Of a DNA stretch of 64,000 nt, positions 33,401 to 44,584 are shown one piece after another. The notes below the pieces were generated by a model, which had not been told where the DNA came from, searched no databases, and was given only the letters and a program-made list of their open reading frames with translations. A program made the position numbers and the translations under genes. Origin of the DNA: an uncultured bacterium (GTDB lineage Bacteria > Planctomycetota > UBA1135 > GCA-002686595); contig CALLKX010000018.1 of assembly GCA_938083085.1 (NCBI GenBank), positions 83,609 to 147,608 on the forward strand. The letters run 5' to 3'. How positions within the stretch are numbered: the stretch's first letter is position 1; the number at the start of each line of letters is the position of its first letter.

Positions 33401-34322
33401 TCGCCGTCCGTTTGGACGGCTCATCGATCCAGGGCAGCTCAATCGATCCCTTGGAGAGCTGCAGGGTCCCGTTGACGTTGGGGAGAAGGGAGCGGCCGAT
33501 CTCGTAGCTGGCGTGGGCGACCAGGTCGATCTTCGCGCTGGGGTCGAGGGCGAGGAGCTCTGGCGGGAGGATCCCGTTGGAGAGGGCGCGGCGCTGCAAT
33601 GCGCTGCCCAGCTCGAGGCCCCGCGCGATCCCACGGACGCGCGCGACCTTGTCGGCGTCCAGCGTCCCGTTCAGCCACACGACCCCGGAGCTGCCCGGGG
33701 AGCTGCCCAACGCGGGGACGAGGCGACCGTAGATCGACGCCAGTTCATCCGTGAGCCGGGTCATGCACAGGTCAACGGACCCGAGCGCGATCGTGCTGCT
33801 TCGGGGCGGGACCACTCTGATTCGGAGGTCTCGGACCACGACCTCCGGACTGTTGGCGAGCAGGTCGAGGGTGGTCTGGTCACCCTCGCCGACCTTCTCC
33901 ATGTCCACCGCGAGCGCCTCGGAGAGCTCGAGGACGCCGCCTTCGAGCACCACCCTGTCCAGGTGGAGGCCCCTCTCAGGGCTCCAGCCGATGCGGAAGG
34001 TGAGCTCATCGAGCTGCAGCTCGCGCCCTGTTGGCCCGAGGGCGATGCCCTTGAAGGCCACGGAGCGGTTCAGCCATTGGAAGTCGACGTCATCGACCTG
34101 CACGGAGCGCGTCAGGGCGCCGGCGACCCGGTCTCGGACCATCTGAGCGACCCAGCGCTCGAGGGCGGGATGGTGCTCCACCAGCAGCGCGACCAGGATC
34201 CCCACAAAGCACACCCACCCCACCAGGCTGACGACGGCTCGAGCGGCGACCGTCAGCGGTCGCCGTGCCCGGAGAGAGCGTCGGAGCGCTCTCGTCTCAA
34301 GATCCTCAGCGGTGTCCTTCAT
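30438..34322 (-). CDS. Giant AsmA/TamB-like membrane-anchored protein
   Basis: About 1294 aa. A single N-terminal membrane helix (VVSLVGWVCFVGILVALLV, about 31-49) is followed by a long, beta-rich periplasmic region of the AsmA/DUF3971 type with repeating amphipathic strands. The C-terminus (MDMTLRLEGDFEQLTAMTGG through LRVSIRGTVERPAVVLRG) matches the AsmA_C pattern. Such proteins bridge the inner and outer membranes and are thought to move phospholipids. I take ATG 34322; a GTG one codon upstream is equally open. It is upstream of, and overlaps, ruvX. Confidence 0.82.
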   Translation of the reverse strand: MKDTAEDLETRALRRSLRARRPLTVAARAVVSLVGWVCFVGILVALLVEHHPALERWVAQMVRDRVAGALTRSVQVDDVDFQWLNRSVAFKGIALGPTGRELQLDELTFRIGWSPERGLHLDRVVLEGGVLELSEALAVDMEKVGEGDQTTLDLLANSPEVVVRDLRIRVVPPRSSTIALGSVDLCMTRLTDELASIYGRLVPALGSSPGSSGVVWLNGTLDADKVARVRGIARGLELGSALQRRALSNGILPPELLALDPSAKIDLVAHASYEIGRSLLPNVNGTLQLSKGSIELPWIDEPSKRTATDIALLVDGRFNPEDPEHPFDPEAWRGRGVLEGRIGGVKATAAFRLGKDAPQGSSLEFWADVPAAPLGEELMVLIGHEQGLSDVHEMLASQGQADVSLGVRLRTDGGPDGELVDNLEKFALVQPTGGASLAYHGAIDPRTRLQGTGFPVPVEGVMGDVTWSVRTEGEFRGQLAFYDVTCFQAGGPLAVQGSLHFTPIPAGEIPTVEDRLPAPFHLIVQSNSLPVDETLRASFSSLRGVDAAQEIVPTWGPDGGALDFKLELWRGADDLHMITAIDANLRNVGFTWDALPIPITDTNGALRIRTHTDGERSSLQLDATARSPIAASPIQVEGRTMSAGRDRGLEWFDVALSGLNPGHEALRSSLARSGPEALEALDGSGLAGSVDVRATVTRAIPLADARAQRPSRSGEDSYLGGPEVWLEFRPTDSRSGVQFRPSAPGITTRETHGSVRAWSLLPPGPPQEGAVAPQPLTWIQGRVQGSWAQDGPHVPVVASLEATPGGAPQLRAFGAGLDLADDKLVSALTSIALPGESTGPSFAEKQLELEGRADFETRLSLPDEPGAPIKDLEVSVETRLDRLGFGEEKRLSDVSAHFRLEPGTGQWIGEEINGRLAGTPVRLSDFSWAPGEDRSTFSTRISARDLPIDEEHLRFFLDPGTLRTVLDDLEARGRFALEDTTLQITSEQDGSTEVLLEGDVAIEEVFLLLGVPIEVDSIDRMRLKLAHEGSGLRTRATIEGLNGALADRRLQEATLQLSYVEPRLVIEAFEGDFEGGQLLAIGSNEAAAAPLLVIDLAPPFPFQLAAEMRDVDVGAFLRGLFDSDFANRGRMDMTLRLEGDFEQLTAMTGGGEIELRDSALWAIPVFQALSVGLGIDTTVLFREMYARYTIADGVLEMDRLRVNSDLLSLVGAGTVSFEGNVTSDLDVRYALVDRLGPFTQLVYWIQESLLRVSIRGTVERPAVVLRGLASRFFTPDEDRDRLPLPGFSRRPRRF

Positions 34323-34398
34323 CACAACTTCGTCAGGCTGCGGGGGGCCCGCTTCCTGGATCGGCTCTATTTAGGCCCATCTCGGGTGATTCTGGCCG

Positions 34399-34404
34399 TT
34401 GACA
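34399..34404 (+). promoter_or_regulatory. Possible -35 box upstream of the histone-fold gene
   Basis: A perfect TTGACA lies 107 bp upstream of the histone-fold start, in the divergent spacer 34323-34511. The matching -10 position (about 34422-34427, CACTCT) is a poor match to TATAAT, so this is only suggestive. Confidence 0.3.
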
Positions 34405-34511
34405 TCGCCCCGCGCGACCGTCACTCTCCCCGAAGCGTTACGGAATCCTCTCTCTCACCGCACTGAATCCAAACCCAGACCCTCCCAGCCCCACTTTCGG
34501 GGCATCGAGTC

Positions 34512-34793
<282 letters not shown>

Positions 34794-34852
34794 TCCCTCG
34801 GCGGGGGGGGCGTGCCTCGCGGCGCGGTCCTCCTGCCGACTCAGAGCCTGAA

Positions 34853-34887
34853 GGAGCCGTCCTCCACCGATGGTGGGGGGCGGCTCC
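34853..34887 (+). terminator. Hairpin terminator after the histone-fold gene
   Basis: GGAGCCG (34853-34859) pairs with CGGCTCC (34881-34887), and an inner CCACC/GGTGG pair (34864-34868 with 34872-34876) extends the stem. It lies 60 bp after the histone-fold stop and before the convergent tsaB stop. The following T-content is low, so it may act with Rho or in both directions. Confidence 0.4.
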
Positions 34888-34929
34888 TCGCGTTCCGTCC
34901 TGGCCGGGCGGCGGCCCGAGCCCTCGCGG

Positions 34930-35637
34930 TCAGCGTCGGCGCACCTTCGCGTCGTAGGGGCGAAGGTAGAGAGGTCGCAGCGTCTCGGTGCCGAGTCTGG
35001 CGCCGGCCCCGAGCCGCGTGAGCCCGAGGTCGAGAAGGTGTTCCGCCTTCGCGCGGGGTGTCTGCCGTACCTCAAGGGCCGCGGGCGGTGCTGCGGCGAG
35101 GGCCTTCAACGCCGCCCCGTCGGCCAGGAGCACGGGCACGTCAGCGATCAGCTCCAGGCTCTCGGCTGGCTGCAGGCACCTGGGCGGTACCAGCGGGAGA
35201 ACCTCGTCTGCGGAGCGCTCGTAGACCGCGAGGTAGAGGTGCCCGCCGAAGGCGTTCCTCAACACGGCGCCGCGCTCTCCTGCGGCGAGGCCGTCTGCGG
35301 CGATCGCGTCGAAGGAGGGGAGGCCGAGCACCTCTGCGCCGGCGCCACGCATGAGGCCCAGGGCGGTGGAGGCGCCGACCCTGAGGCCGGTGTAGCTCCC
35401 TGGGCCCGTGCCTGCGATGACGAGGTCCAGGTCCGAGGGGATCGCCCCGACGCGCTCAACGAGCTCCCCCAGGGCGCCGAGCAGGTCGCTCGCGTGACGG
35501 CGGTCCTCCTCGAGCGTGAGCGCGGCGCGTTGGCCGGCGGGCCCTTGCACGGCGATAGAGGCCGGGCGGGTCGAGGTCTCGAGTGCGACCACGAGGCTCG
35601 GCGCCTCGCGGGCCTTCTCCCGTGACGTGTCCGTCAT
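34930..35637 (-). CDS. tsaB: tRNA threonylcarbamoyladenosine biosynthesis protein TsaB
   Basis: A 235-aa ASKHA-fold protein (YeaZ) that works with TsaD and TsaE to make the t6A modification of ANN-decoding tRNAs. Visible signatures: VVALETSTRPASIAV at the N-terminus, RHASDLLGALGELVERVG, and the key GTGPGSYTGLRVGASTALGL motif. The C-terminus ends LRPLYLRPYDAK, as usual (YLR). Its ATG overlaps the glmM stop (ATGA, 35634-35637), so it is coupled to glmM. No tsaD or tsaE is in the window. Confidence 0.92.
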   Translation of the reverse strand: MTDTSREKAREAPSLVVALETSTRPASIAVQGPAGQRAALTLEEDRRHASDLLGALGELVERVGAIPSDLDLVIAGTGPGSYTGLRVGASTALGLMRGAGAEVLGLPSFDAIAADGLAAGERGAVLRNAFGGHLYLAVYERSADEVLPLVPPRCLQPAESLELIADVPVLLADGAALKALAAAPPAALEVRQTPRAKAEHLLDLGLTRLGAGARLGTETLRPLYLRPYDAKVRRR

Positions 35638-37022
35638 CCCTGCTCGATCTCCTGGGCGAGCGCCTCTGAGAGCTGGACCGCCATCTGCTCGATTCGCTGC
35701 GCGTCAGGCCCCTCGATCATCACGCGCGCCTTGGGCTCTGTACCCGAGTAACGGACGTTGACACGTCCGTCTCCGCCGAGCTCCTCCTCGAAGCGGGCGC
35801 AGAGCGCCTGGAAGTCACTGAGGGTCTCCATGTCGGGCTTCGAGGACACCACGAGCCCGAGTAAGACCTGGGGGAAGGGGATGAAGGGCGCGGCCAGGCT
35901 GGAGAGCGTGGTGCCGTTGCGTACCGCCACCCCGAGCACGTGAAGCGCGGTCAGGAGCCCGTCGCCGATGAAGCCGTTCTCGGAGCCGAAGATGATGTGC
36001 CCGGACTTCTCGCCCCCGAGGCAGAGGCCCTCGGAGCGCAGGCCCTCAACCACCTGCCGGTCGCCGACGCCTACCTCATGGACGCCGACGCCGCAGGGGG
36101 AGAGAGCGCGGTGGAGGCCCCGGTTACTCATCACGGTGGCGACGATTCGCTGGTCCTTCCAGAGGCCCCGCTCGGCCGCATCGCGGGCGATGATCGTCAT
36201 GATCGCGTCGCCGTCGACCAGCTGTCCCTGTTCATCGACGAGCAGGCAGCGATCCGCGTCGCCGTCCAGGGCGATCCCAAGGTCGGCACCGAGCTCGAGG
36301 ACCTGGGCCTGCAGGGACTCCGGGTGCGTCGAGCCGCAGCCTGCGTTGATGTTGAGCCCGTCGGGAGCGCAGTGGAGGCTCGTGACCTCGGCGCCGAGGC
36401 GCTTGAGGACGTCGGGTCCGACCGAACTCGCGGCCCCGTTGGCCGCGTCCACGACGATCTTGAGCCCGCCGAGGTCGAGGGGGTCGCCCTCGGTGCCGAG
36501 GGCCACGAGGTGATCGGCGTAGGCCGAGTGCAGGGACTCGTCTTGAGTCAGGGGAGACGCGACCGGCTCACCGTCAGGAGCGACCCGCTCGAGCTCGTCC
36601 CGCAGGCGGATCTCGATCTCCGCCTGCTCCGCGTCCGTCAGCTTGTTCCCGCCGCCCGCGAAGAGCTTGATCCCGTTGTCCTCGGCGGGATTGTGAGAGG
36701 CGCTGATCATGGCCCCCAGGGTCACCGGCCTCGAGCCGGTCAACCAGGCGAGGCCTGGCGTGGGGAGGAGCCCGGCGGTGGTCGCGCGGATTCCAGACTG
36801 GGCCAGGCCACGGGCGAGCGCCTCCTGGAGCGGGGCGGCGGAGGCGCGGCCGTCGTGGGCGATCAGGGCCTGGCCTTCGCTGCCGTCCGAGCTGCGGCTG
36901 AGCACAGCGCCCGCAGCGCGCCCGAGGGCCTCGACCGCATCGATCGTGAGCCAGCCCTCGAGGGCACGGCCGCGGATCCCGTCGGTCCCGAAAATCGGGC
37001 CTTCACTTCTCTTGGTCGTCAT
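35634..37022 (-). CDS. glmM: Phosphoglucosamine mutase
   Basis: A 462-aa enzyme converting glucosamine-6-P to glucosamine-1-P for peptidoglycan and LPS precursors. The active-site phospho-Ser loop MISASHNPAEDNGIK has Ser109; the metal loop is ALDGDADRC, the sugar-binding loop GGEKSGH, and the phosphate-binding loop RYSGTEPKARVM is at the C-terminus. The N-terminus IFGTDGIRG is typical. ATG 37022 overlaps the upstream cdaA-YbbR gene by 20 nt. This repeats the widespread cdaA-cdaR-glmM order, with the first two fused here. Confidence 0.95.
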   Translation of the reverse strand: MTTKRSEGPIFGTDGIRGRALEGWLTIDAVEALGRAAGAVLSRSSDGSEGQALIAHDGRASAAPLQEALARGLAQSGIRATTAGLLPTPGLAWLTGSRPVTLGAMISASHNPAEDNGIKLFAGGGNKLTDAEQAEIEIRLRDELERVAPDGEPVASPLTQDESLHSAYADHLVALGTEGDPLDLGGLKIVVDAANGAASSVGPDVLKRLGAEVTSLHCAPDGLNINAGCGSTHPESLQAQVLELGADLGIALDGDADRCLLVDEQGQLVDGDAIMTIIARDAAERGLWKDQRIVATVMSNRGLHRALSPCGVGVHEVGVGDRQVVEGLRSEGLCLGGEKSGHIIFGSENGFIGDGLLTALHVLGVAVRNGTTLSSLAAPFIPFPQVLLGLVVSSKPDMETLSDFQALCARFEEELGGDGRVNVRYSGTEPKARVMIEGPDAQRIEQMAVQLSEALAQEIEQG

Positions 37023-38988
37023 CAGGCAGTTCGCGCACGAGGGCAATGGAACTCGTGGAGTCATCCACGATGAGTCGGAGCGAGGACGCCGGGTCAGCCT
37101 TCGCCTCGTTGAAGTACGGCCCGAGCCGCTCGCGCCAGAGCGGGTCGAGAGCGTCGATCTCCACGGGCGCTCGGCTGCCCGGTTCACGGAGGGCGCGGTC
37201 CACGTCCACGAAGACCCGGGCGTTCTCTCTGGCGAACTGCAGGATCTCCTGGAGCATCTGGGTCCGTGTGGCCTCGGGGAGGCCGTCCGGGAAGAGCCCG
37301 CGCTCCATGACCTGGACTTTGACTAGCTCGGTGGGGGGGAGGAAGGGGATGTCCCCCTCAAGGCGGGCAGCGTCGAAGGACACCAGCGCCACCTCCAGCT
37401 CCAGCGTGGTGATCAGCGTCTCCTTGGGAGCGAGCTCGCCCCGCAGGAAGAGCTCCCCGTCAAGCTCGATCTCAGGCCACTTCGCGCGGTCAATCCGCAC
37501 GCGTTCGACGAAGCCTCGCCCCGTGTAGGCGGACAGGTCGATCGGCTCGAAGGCGAGGAGCGAGGGGTCGGCGGAGATCGCCTCGATCACCCTGGCCGGG
37601 CCGCGGATCCCAACGCGTGATGGGTTGAACTCCAGGGACTCGGCGAGCACGCCAGAGGCCTGTGGGAGGGAGATCAGCGCGAAGTCTCCGGCGGCGGCGG
37701 CCTCCGGGGAGGCGGCCAGGGAGGCGATGGAGGGTTCGACCTGATCGTTGGCGTACTGCTCGACGCGGAGGACGAGGGCCTCCGGCGAGAGGAAGCGAAC
37801 CTCGAGCTCACCCTGGACCCGCCCCAGGCCCCATGAGAGGTCGGAGGGCTCCACCTGGCGCTCCTTGCCGACCCAGGATTCGTCGACGATCAGGACGCCG
37901 CCGAGGCCTCCACGGATCATGTCGAGCTGCGCCTCGGAGGCCTCCACGCGCACCTCGAGGTCGTCCCCGTCCAGGGGATTCGCGAGGTGCAGGCCCGCGC
38001 TCGGCAGCACGACGGTCAGGACTCCACGGGTTGGGATCGTGTTGGCCTCGGACCCCGCCTCGACCCGGACCTCGACCGTGAAGGTCTGCTCGCCCATCAC
38101 TGCCCGGCCAGCGAGAGTGAAGATGAAGACCGCGAGAAGCAGCGAGGTGAGCTTCCCGCCGGGGTCTCCGAATGCCAGCTTCGAGAGCCGCCCAAGGAGG
38201 GGGCGCCGTTCGGCTCGACTGGGGGCCGCGAGGTCATCCCCGCCGAGGCGGGCGCGGAGCACGTCTCCGAGCTCATCACGCAGCACGCGCCGCTCCATCG
38301 TCCCACCCTGGAAGACGGAGATGAGGCCCGTCTCTTCGGAGACGGCGACGACCACCGCGTCGGTCTCCTCCGTGAGGCCCAGGGCCGCGCGGTGCCGGGT
38401 GCCAACGGACCTCGCCAGCTGGTCGTTCTCCGACAGCGGGAGGATGGCCATGGCGCAGAGGACCCTTCCCTCCCGGAGGATCACGGCCCCATCATGCAGC
38501 GCACCGCCGGTGTGGAAGATGCTGTCGAGCAGGTCCCGGTGGACGTTCCCGTCGACCTTCACGGCGTTGGTCGAGTAGGAGTCGAGGGTCGCCTGGCGCT
38601 CGAAGGCGATGAGCGCCCCTTGCTTGCGCTTCGCCATGGAGATGCAGGCCTCGGCGACCTCATCCACGGCGTCGTAAGACTGGCGACCGAGGAAGCGCCG
38701 GAGGAGAGGGGTGTCCCCGATCCTCAGGATCCCGCGGCGCAGCTCCTGCTGGAACACCACCGCGAGGATGACGACCGCGAAGCCCGTCACGCTGTTCACG
38801 ATGACCTCCAGCTCCACGAGGTCGGCCTGCTGCGCGACGGTCAGCAGGACCCCGTACAGCACGAAGTAGGCGAGCGCCGCTCCCCGGATCATCCGGCTGC
38901 TGCGTGCCGTCGTCAGGAAGGACAGGAACAGCTGGATCCCGACCGTCAGGATGAGGACCTGAGCGACTGTTTTGGGGTCGGGGGGCAT
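37003..38988 (-). CDS. cdaA: Diadenylate cyclase CdaA fused to a YbbR/CdaR-type regulator
   Basis: The 661-aa product has three N-terminal membrane helices (about 8-25, 34-52, 60-80) and a DAC domain that makes c-di-AMP from ATP, with the catalytic DGA at 166-168 and RHR at 198-200. A fourth helix (about 279-297, LTSLLLAVFIFTLAGR) follows, then about 360 extracytoplasmic residues with YbbR-like repeats. In Firmicutes, CdaA and the YbbR protein CdaR are separate, interacting proteins; here they are one chain. The start could instead be 39036; the ATG at 38988 is closer to the first helix. glmM follows, overlapping by 20 nt. Confidence 0.88.
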   Translation of the reverse strand: MPPDPKTVAQVLILTVGIQLFLSFLTTARSSRMIRGAALAYFVLYGVLLTVAQQADLVELEVIVNSVTGFAVVILAVVFQQELRRGILRIGDTPLLRRFLGRQSYDAVDEVAEACISMAKRKQGALIAFERQATLDSYSTNAVKVDGNVHRDLLDSIFHTGGALHDGAVILREGRVLCAMAILPLSENDQLARSVGTRHRAALGLTEETDAVVVAVSEETGLISVFQGGTMERRVLRDELGDVLRARLGGDDLAAPSRAERRPLLGRLSKLAFGDPGGKLTSLLLAVFIFTLAGRAVMGEQTFTVEVRVEAGSEANTIPTRGVLTVVLPSAGLHLANPLDGDDLEVRVEASEAQLDMIRGGLGGVLIVDESWVGKERQVEPSDLSWGLGRVQGELEVRFLSPEALVLRVEQYANDQVEPSIASLAASPEAAAAGDFALISLPQASGVLAESLEFNPSRVGIRGPARVIEAISADPSLLAFEPIDLSAYTGRGFVERVRIDRAKWPEIELDGELFLRGELAPKETLITTLELEVALVSFDAARLEGDIPFLPPTELVKVQVMERGLFPDGLPEATRTQMLQEILQFARENARVFVDVDRALREPGSRAPVEIDALDPLWRERLGPYFNEAKADPASSLRLIVDDSTSSIALVRELPDDDQEK

Positions 38989-39272
38989 CTCTGGGTGGCG
39001 TACGGAGCGACCGTGTTGGGCCGGTACAGGTCCCAAGACTATCGCCCGGGGAGGCCGCGAGCACGCGCCGCATCCCTATACGGTGGTTGGCGCCAAGCTC
39101 GGGGCCTCTCTCTCGATCGGCGGTCGAGGTGGCTGGAATGAAGCCTTGTTCCCGGCGGCCAGCCGGGAGCCCCCGAGCGCCTCATTCCGTCGCCTGGGTG
39201 CGGGTCCTCCGGGAGGCACATCCCTGGGCCCTCAGTCCAGGGCCCTCAGTCCTGGGTCCTCAGTCCGGGTCC
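38989..39272. other. Spacer between folP and cdaA
   Basis: A 284-bp gap between two minus-strand genes that otherwise sit in a tight cluster. It probably carries the promoter of the cdaA-glmM-tsaB unit. I see no clear -10/-35. Its folP-proximal end is occupied by the 13-14 bp tandem repeats. Confidence 0.4.
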
Positions 39273-39279
39273 TCAGTCC
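39226..39279. repeat. Four 13-14 bp tandem repeats at the folP 3' end
   Basis: GGGCCCTCAGTCCA, GGGCCCTCAGTCCT and two copies of GGGTCCTCAGTCC in a row. The last copy overlaps the folP stop at 39273. Confidence 0.85.
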
Positions 39280-40214
39280 GGGGGGGAGCCGATCGCAGCG
39301 GCCACGAGGGCCGCCTCCCGCATGATCGCCACGTCATGCACCCGCAGGATGTCTGCGCAGCCGCTGGAGACCGCGAGCGCAATCGCGGCGGCGGTCCCCC
39401 CGACCCGCTCCCTCTGGCCGGGCGCCCGCTGCTGGGAGGCCGCCTTCCAGTCGGCGGCGCGCTCCTCGCCCGTGATGTGCCCGATGAAGGACTTTCGCGA
39501 CACGCCGAGGAGCAGGGGGGGGCCTATGGCCCGCAATTCGGACAGGCCCCGGAGGAGCTCCAGGTTGTGATCGAGGCTCTTCCCAAAGCCGATGCCGGGG
39601 TCCAGGGCCAGCCGGTCGGCGGGGATCCCCGCCCTCAGGGCCGCCTCCATTCGCTCCCGGAGGCACCGGCCAACCTCGGCCAGCGCGTCGCCGTATTGAG
39701 GGGCCGATTGCATGGACTCCGGCGGGCCCTGGCGGTGCATCAGGACAAGGGACAGGTCAAAGTGATCCCTGAGCTGGGCGACCGTCGGGATCATCTCCGG
39801 GTCAGCCAGCCCGCCGCTGATGTCATTGACGATTCGAGCGCCCGCTTCGACCGCGCGGCGTGCCACCTCGGCCTTGGTGGTGTCCACCGAGATGGGGACC
39901 GAGCCCTGCGCAGAGAGAGCCTCGATGACGGGGAGAATGCGCCTCAGCTCCTCATCCGCGGAGACGGGGGCGGCCCCGGGTCGGGTGGACTCGCCGCCTA
40001 CGTCCAGCACATCCGCGCCCTCATCGATGAGGTGGAGGCCGTGCTCGGTCGCCCGCTCCGGAGCGAGGAACTGACCGCCGTCCGAGAAGCTATCGGGGGT
40101 GACGTTGACGACCCCCATGATGGAGGGCGCGCGTGATCCGACCGCGAAGCCCCGATCCGGATCGTGGGGCCAGGGGCGGGGAGGCCCCTGGCCGTCGGGG
40201 ACGGCGGCGCTCAA
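39273..40214 (-). CDS. folP: Dihydropteroate synthase
   Basis: A 313-aa TIM-barrel enzyme that joins p-aminobenzoate to pterin pyrophosphate in folate synthesis and is the target of sulfonamides. Motifs are complete: IMGVVNVTPDSFSDGGQF, DVLDVGGESTRPGA, SVDTTKAEVARRAV, IVNDISGG, LALDPGIGFGK, LLLGVSRKSFIG and ILRVHDV. No ATG precedes the conserved N-terminal strand, so a TTG at 40214 is the likely start. It lies 9 bp after the ftsH stop. The ftsH-folP pairing is common in bacteria. Confidence 0.92.
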   Translation of the reverse strand: MSAAVPDGQGPPRPWPHDPDRGFAVGSRAPSIMGVVNVTPDSFSDGGQFLAPERATEHGLHLIDEGADVLDVGGESTRPGAAPVSADEELRRILPVIEALSAQGSVPISVDTTKAEVARRAVEAGARIVNDISGGLADPEMIPTVAQLRDHFDLSLVLMHRQGPPESMQSAPQYGDALAEVGRCLRERMEAALRAGIPADRLALDPGIGFGKSLDHNLELLRGLSELRAIGPPLLLGVSRKSFIGHITGEERAADWKAASQQRAPGQRERVGGTAAAIALAVSSGCADILRVHDVAIMREAALVAAAIGSPPD

Positions 40215-40223
40215 GGTCGACCG

Positions 40224-42566
<2,343 letters not shown>

Positions 42567-42770
42567 GGCTTGGTTATCGGCCCGTCGTCGGTGATTCTCC
42601 AGCCCCTGGGAGCGGCAGGCAACGCGGGACGTGCCTGGGAAGCTGGAAGCGCCCTCAATGGTCCCTCAGGACCGATCGGGCGGAATAGACGGCGTGCGGG
42701 GAGGAGTGTAGGCCATCGAGGCCAGCGCCTCCGCGTTGACCCCCGATCTTCATCGGGGGCTTACGGGAGG

Positions 42771-43310
42771 TCAGTCCAGGGGCGGCGGGGTGTCGCGATA
42801 CTGCAGCTCGGCGACCAGGGACAGGACGATCTGGTCCGCCGCGACCTTGAGAGCGCGCTCGCGCTGGACATTCTCGCGGCCGGGGACGTCGATGGCGGAC
42901 CCGACGATGGTCTCCACCGTGGTGGTCCCCAGCTCGACGCCCCTGGCGCGGTCGACCAGGGTCGCCTCGATCAGGATCACATCTCTGGTCTCGACGAAGA
43001 GGTTGTCTGGCGTCCGGGCGCCCTCCCCTCGCCGGAAGTCCTTGATGGACCCCCGCAGGACGAGGTCGCTGCGCCCCGGGGAGCGCAGCTCAAGGTCGAG
43101 GAAGCGCCGCGCGGACTTGGTCGTCGCGGCGTGCAGCGGCTGCTCCAGGTTCGGCAGCAGGGTCTCATTGCCGAAGATCTCGATGCCGATCGATTGTGCG
43201 GTGCGCCCGTCAGGCATCGCGGGCCTGAGGCCGGTGCGATATCCGCACGCACCCAGGAGCCCTGCGCCGAGGACGACCAGGGTCGGGAGCATCCGTCGGG
43301 AGGGCCTCAT
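42771..43310 (-). CDS. LptE-like lipoprotein
   Basis: A 179-aa lipoprotein with lipobox LLGACGYRTG. The mature part has the LptE pattern: SIGIEIFGNETLLPNLEQPLHAATTKSARRF, a beta strand, and then a helix. LptE plugs and assembles the LptD pore that inserts lipopolysaccharide. Its ATG overlaps the bamD-like stop by 4 nt (43307-43310), so the two outer-membrane biogenesis lipoproteins are coupled. The family is weakly conserved, so the assignment is moderate. Confidence 0.72.
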   Translation of the reverse strand: MRPSRRMLPTLVVLGAGLLGACGYRTGLRPAMPDGRTAQSIGIEIFGNETLLPNLEQPLHAATTKSARRFLDLELRSPGRSDLVLRGSIKDFRRGEGARTPDNLFVETRDVILIEATLVDRARGVELGTTTVETIVGSAIDVPGRENVQRERALKVAADQIVLSLVAELQYRDTPPPLD

Positions 43311-44584
43311 TGCTGTTCCCCGCCGCTCTCCGCGTTGGCCCCGGAGGCGCCCTCGGACTCCTCGTCGTTCTTGATGGCGCGTTCCGTCCGGCGGGGCACC
43401 CGGCGTGGCTCGAGTGAGTCAGAGCCGGGCGCGAGCTGAGCGGGGCCCAGCTGATCGAGTTCCCCGCCGAGGGGCAGGATGTCCTCTGGCTGTCCGCCCT
43501 GGGTGATCTCCCGCGGCGGCCCCAGAGACTCGATCTCGTCGACGGCCTCGAGGAAGGCCCTGATCTCCTCGAGTTGCTCGGGGTTCCCCGCCCGCCTGGC
43601 CGTCTCCAGGGCCCGAGCGGCGTGCTGACGCGCGCCGGCGGTGCTCATGACGGTGCGATAAAAGCGTGCGACGACCATGTCGTTGTCGGCGAGGCGCTGC
43701 AGGCAGTCGACCAGGGTCCGCTCCACGTCCGGGCGCAGGTCGTTATCGGGGTACTTCGAGAGCCAAATCTCCAGCTCCCCGAGGGCGACCACCATCGAGC
43801 CTCGGCCATACTCCGGCCCATCCAGAGCAGCGAGGCGGAGCTTGGGCACCGCGGCCTCGCTCGCGATTCGATAGGGGGAGTCCCGGCACCAGAGGATGAG
43901 CTCCTCGTGCTTCTCAATGGCGATGCTAAACATGCGCTCCTTCTCGTAGGTCTCCGCCAGCTTCTTCAGCGCGTCATCGGTCCCCGGGTGCTTCGGATAC
44001 TCGGTGCTCAGGTACTCGTAGACCGGCGGCGCGTTGTTCGAATACGGGAAGAGGAAGTACTTCCGGCGCTTGTCGTAGAAGTAACTGTCACCGATGTCCA
44101 TCAGCAGACGCCCGGCCTCGTCGCGGCTGCCGTGGGACGGGTATCGGCTGTCGAGCTTCTTGATCGTCTTGAACGCGTCCTTTCGATCCTCTTGTGCGAG
44201 GTAGAGGGCCGCCGAGCGCAGGCCTGCTGGCACCGAGATCCGCGCGGGGAGGTCGGTCTCGGAGAGGTCCTCGAGGGCTCGCGGATCCTCGCCACGGCTC
44301 GCGAGCTCCTGGGCGTAGCGATCGAGCGCATCCCTGATCTCGACCCGAGTCTTGGTGTCGAGTCCGCGAGCCTTGTTGGCGGACAGCAGTTCCGCGACGG
44401 TGTCCACCAGCTGGTCGTCCGTCAGCTCATCGGCAGGCATGAACTGCGCAGCCACCAGCGCCGCCGGGACATCGTCTGGGTCCATGGGGGACACCGAGGC
44501 GATCGGGCTCGAGCTGCAGCTTGTGAGCGCGAGGAGCCCGAGGCCGGTCAGCCAGGACAACGGAGTGGTGAGGGAGAGCGTCAA
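43307..44584 (-). CDS. BamD-like outer-membrane assembly lipoprotein
   Basis: A 425-aa lipoprotein (signal peptide ending LALTSC) with tetratricopeptide-like helical repeats, for example KTIKKLDSRYPSHGSRDEAGRLL and VYEYLSTEYPKHPGTDDALKKLAETYEKERMFSIAIEKHEELI, as in BamD/YfiO. It is longer than Escherichia coli BamD (about 245 aa) and ends in a Pro/Glu-rich tail. The start is a TTG (44584) overlapping the recO stop (TTGA), so coupled translation is likely. No ATG fits the signal peptide. Confidence 0.75.
   Translation of the reverse strand: MTLSLTTPLSWLTGLGLLALTSCSSSPIASVSPMDPDDVPAALVAAQFMPADELTDDQLVDTVAELLSANKARGLDTKTRVEIRDALDRYAQELASRGEDPRALEDLSETDLPARISVPAGLRSAALYLAQEDRKDAFKTIKKLDSRYPSHGSRDEAGRLLMDIGDSYFYDKRRKYFLFPYSNNAPPVYEYLSTEYPKHPGTDDALKKLAETYEKERMFSIAIEKHEELILWCRDSPYRIASEAAVPKLRLAALDGPEYGRGSMVVALGELEIWLSKYPDNDLRPDVERTLVDCLQRLADNDMVVARFYRTVMSTAGARQHAARALETARRAGNPEQLEEIRAFLEAVDEIESLGPPREITQGGQPEDILPLGGELDQLGPAQLAPGSDSLEPRRVPRRTERAIKNDEESEGASGANAESGGEQQ

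Noticed and set aside
32760..34466. 568-codon + strand frame opposite the AsmA-like gene
   Set aside because: Antisense shadow without any motif.
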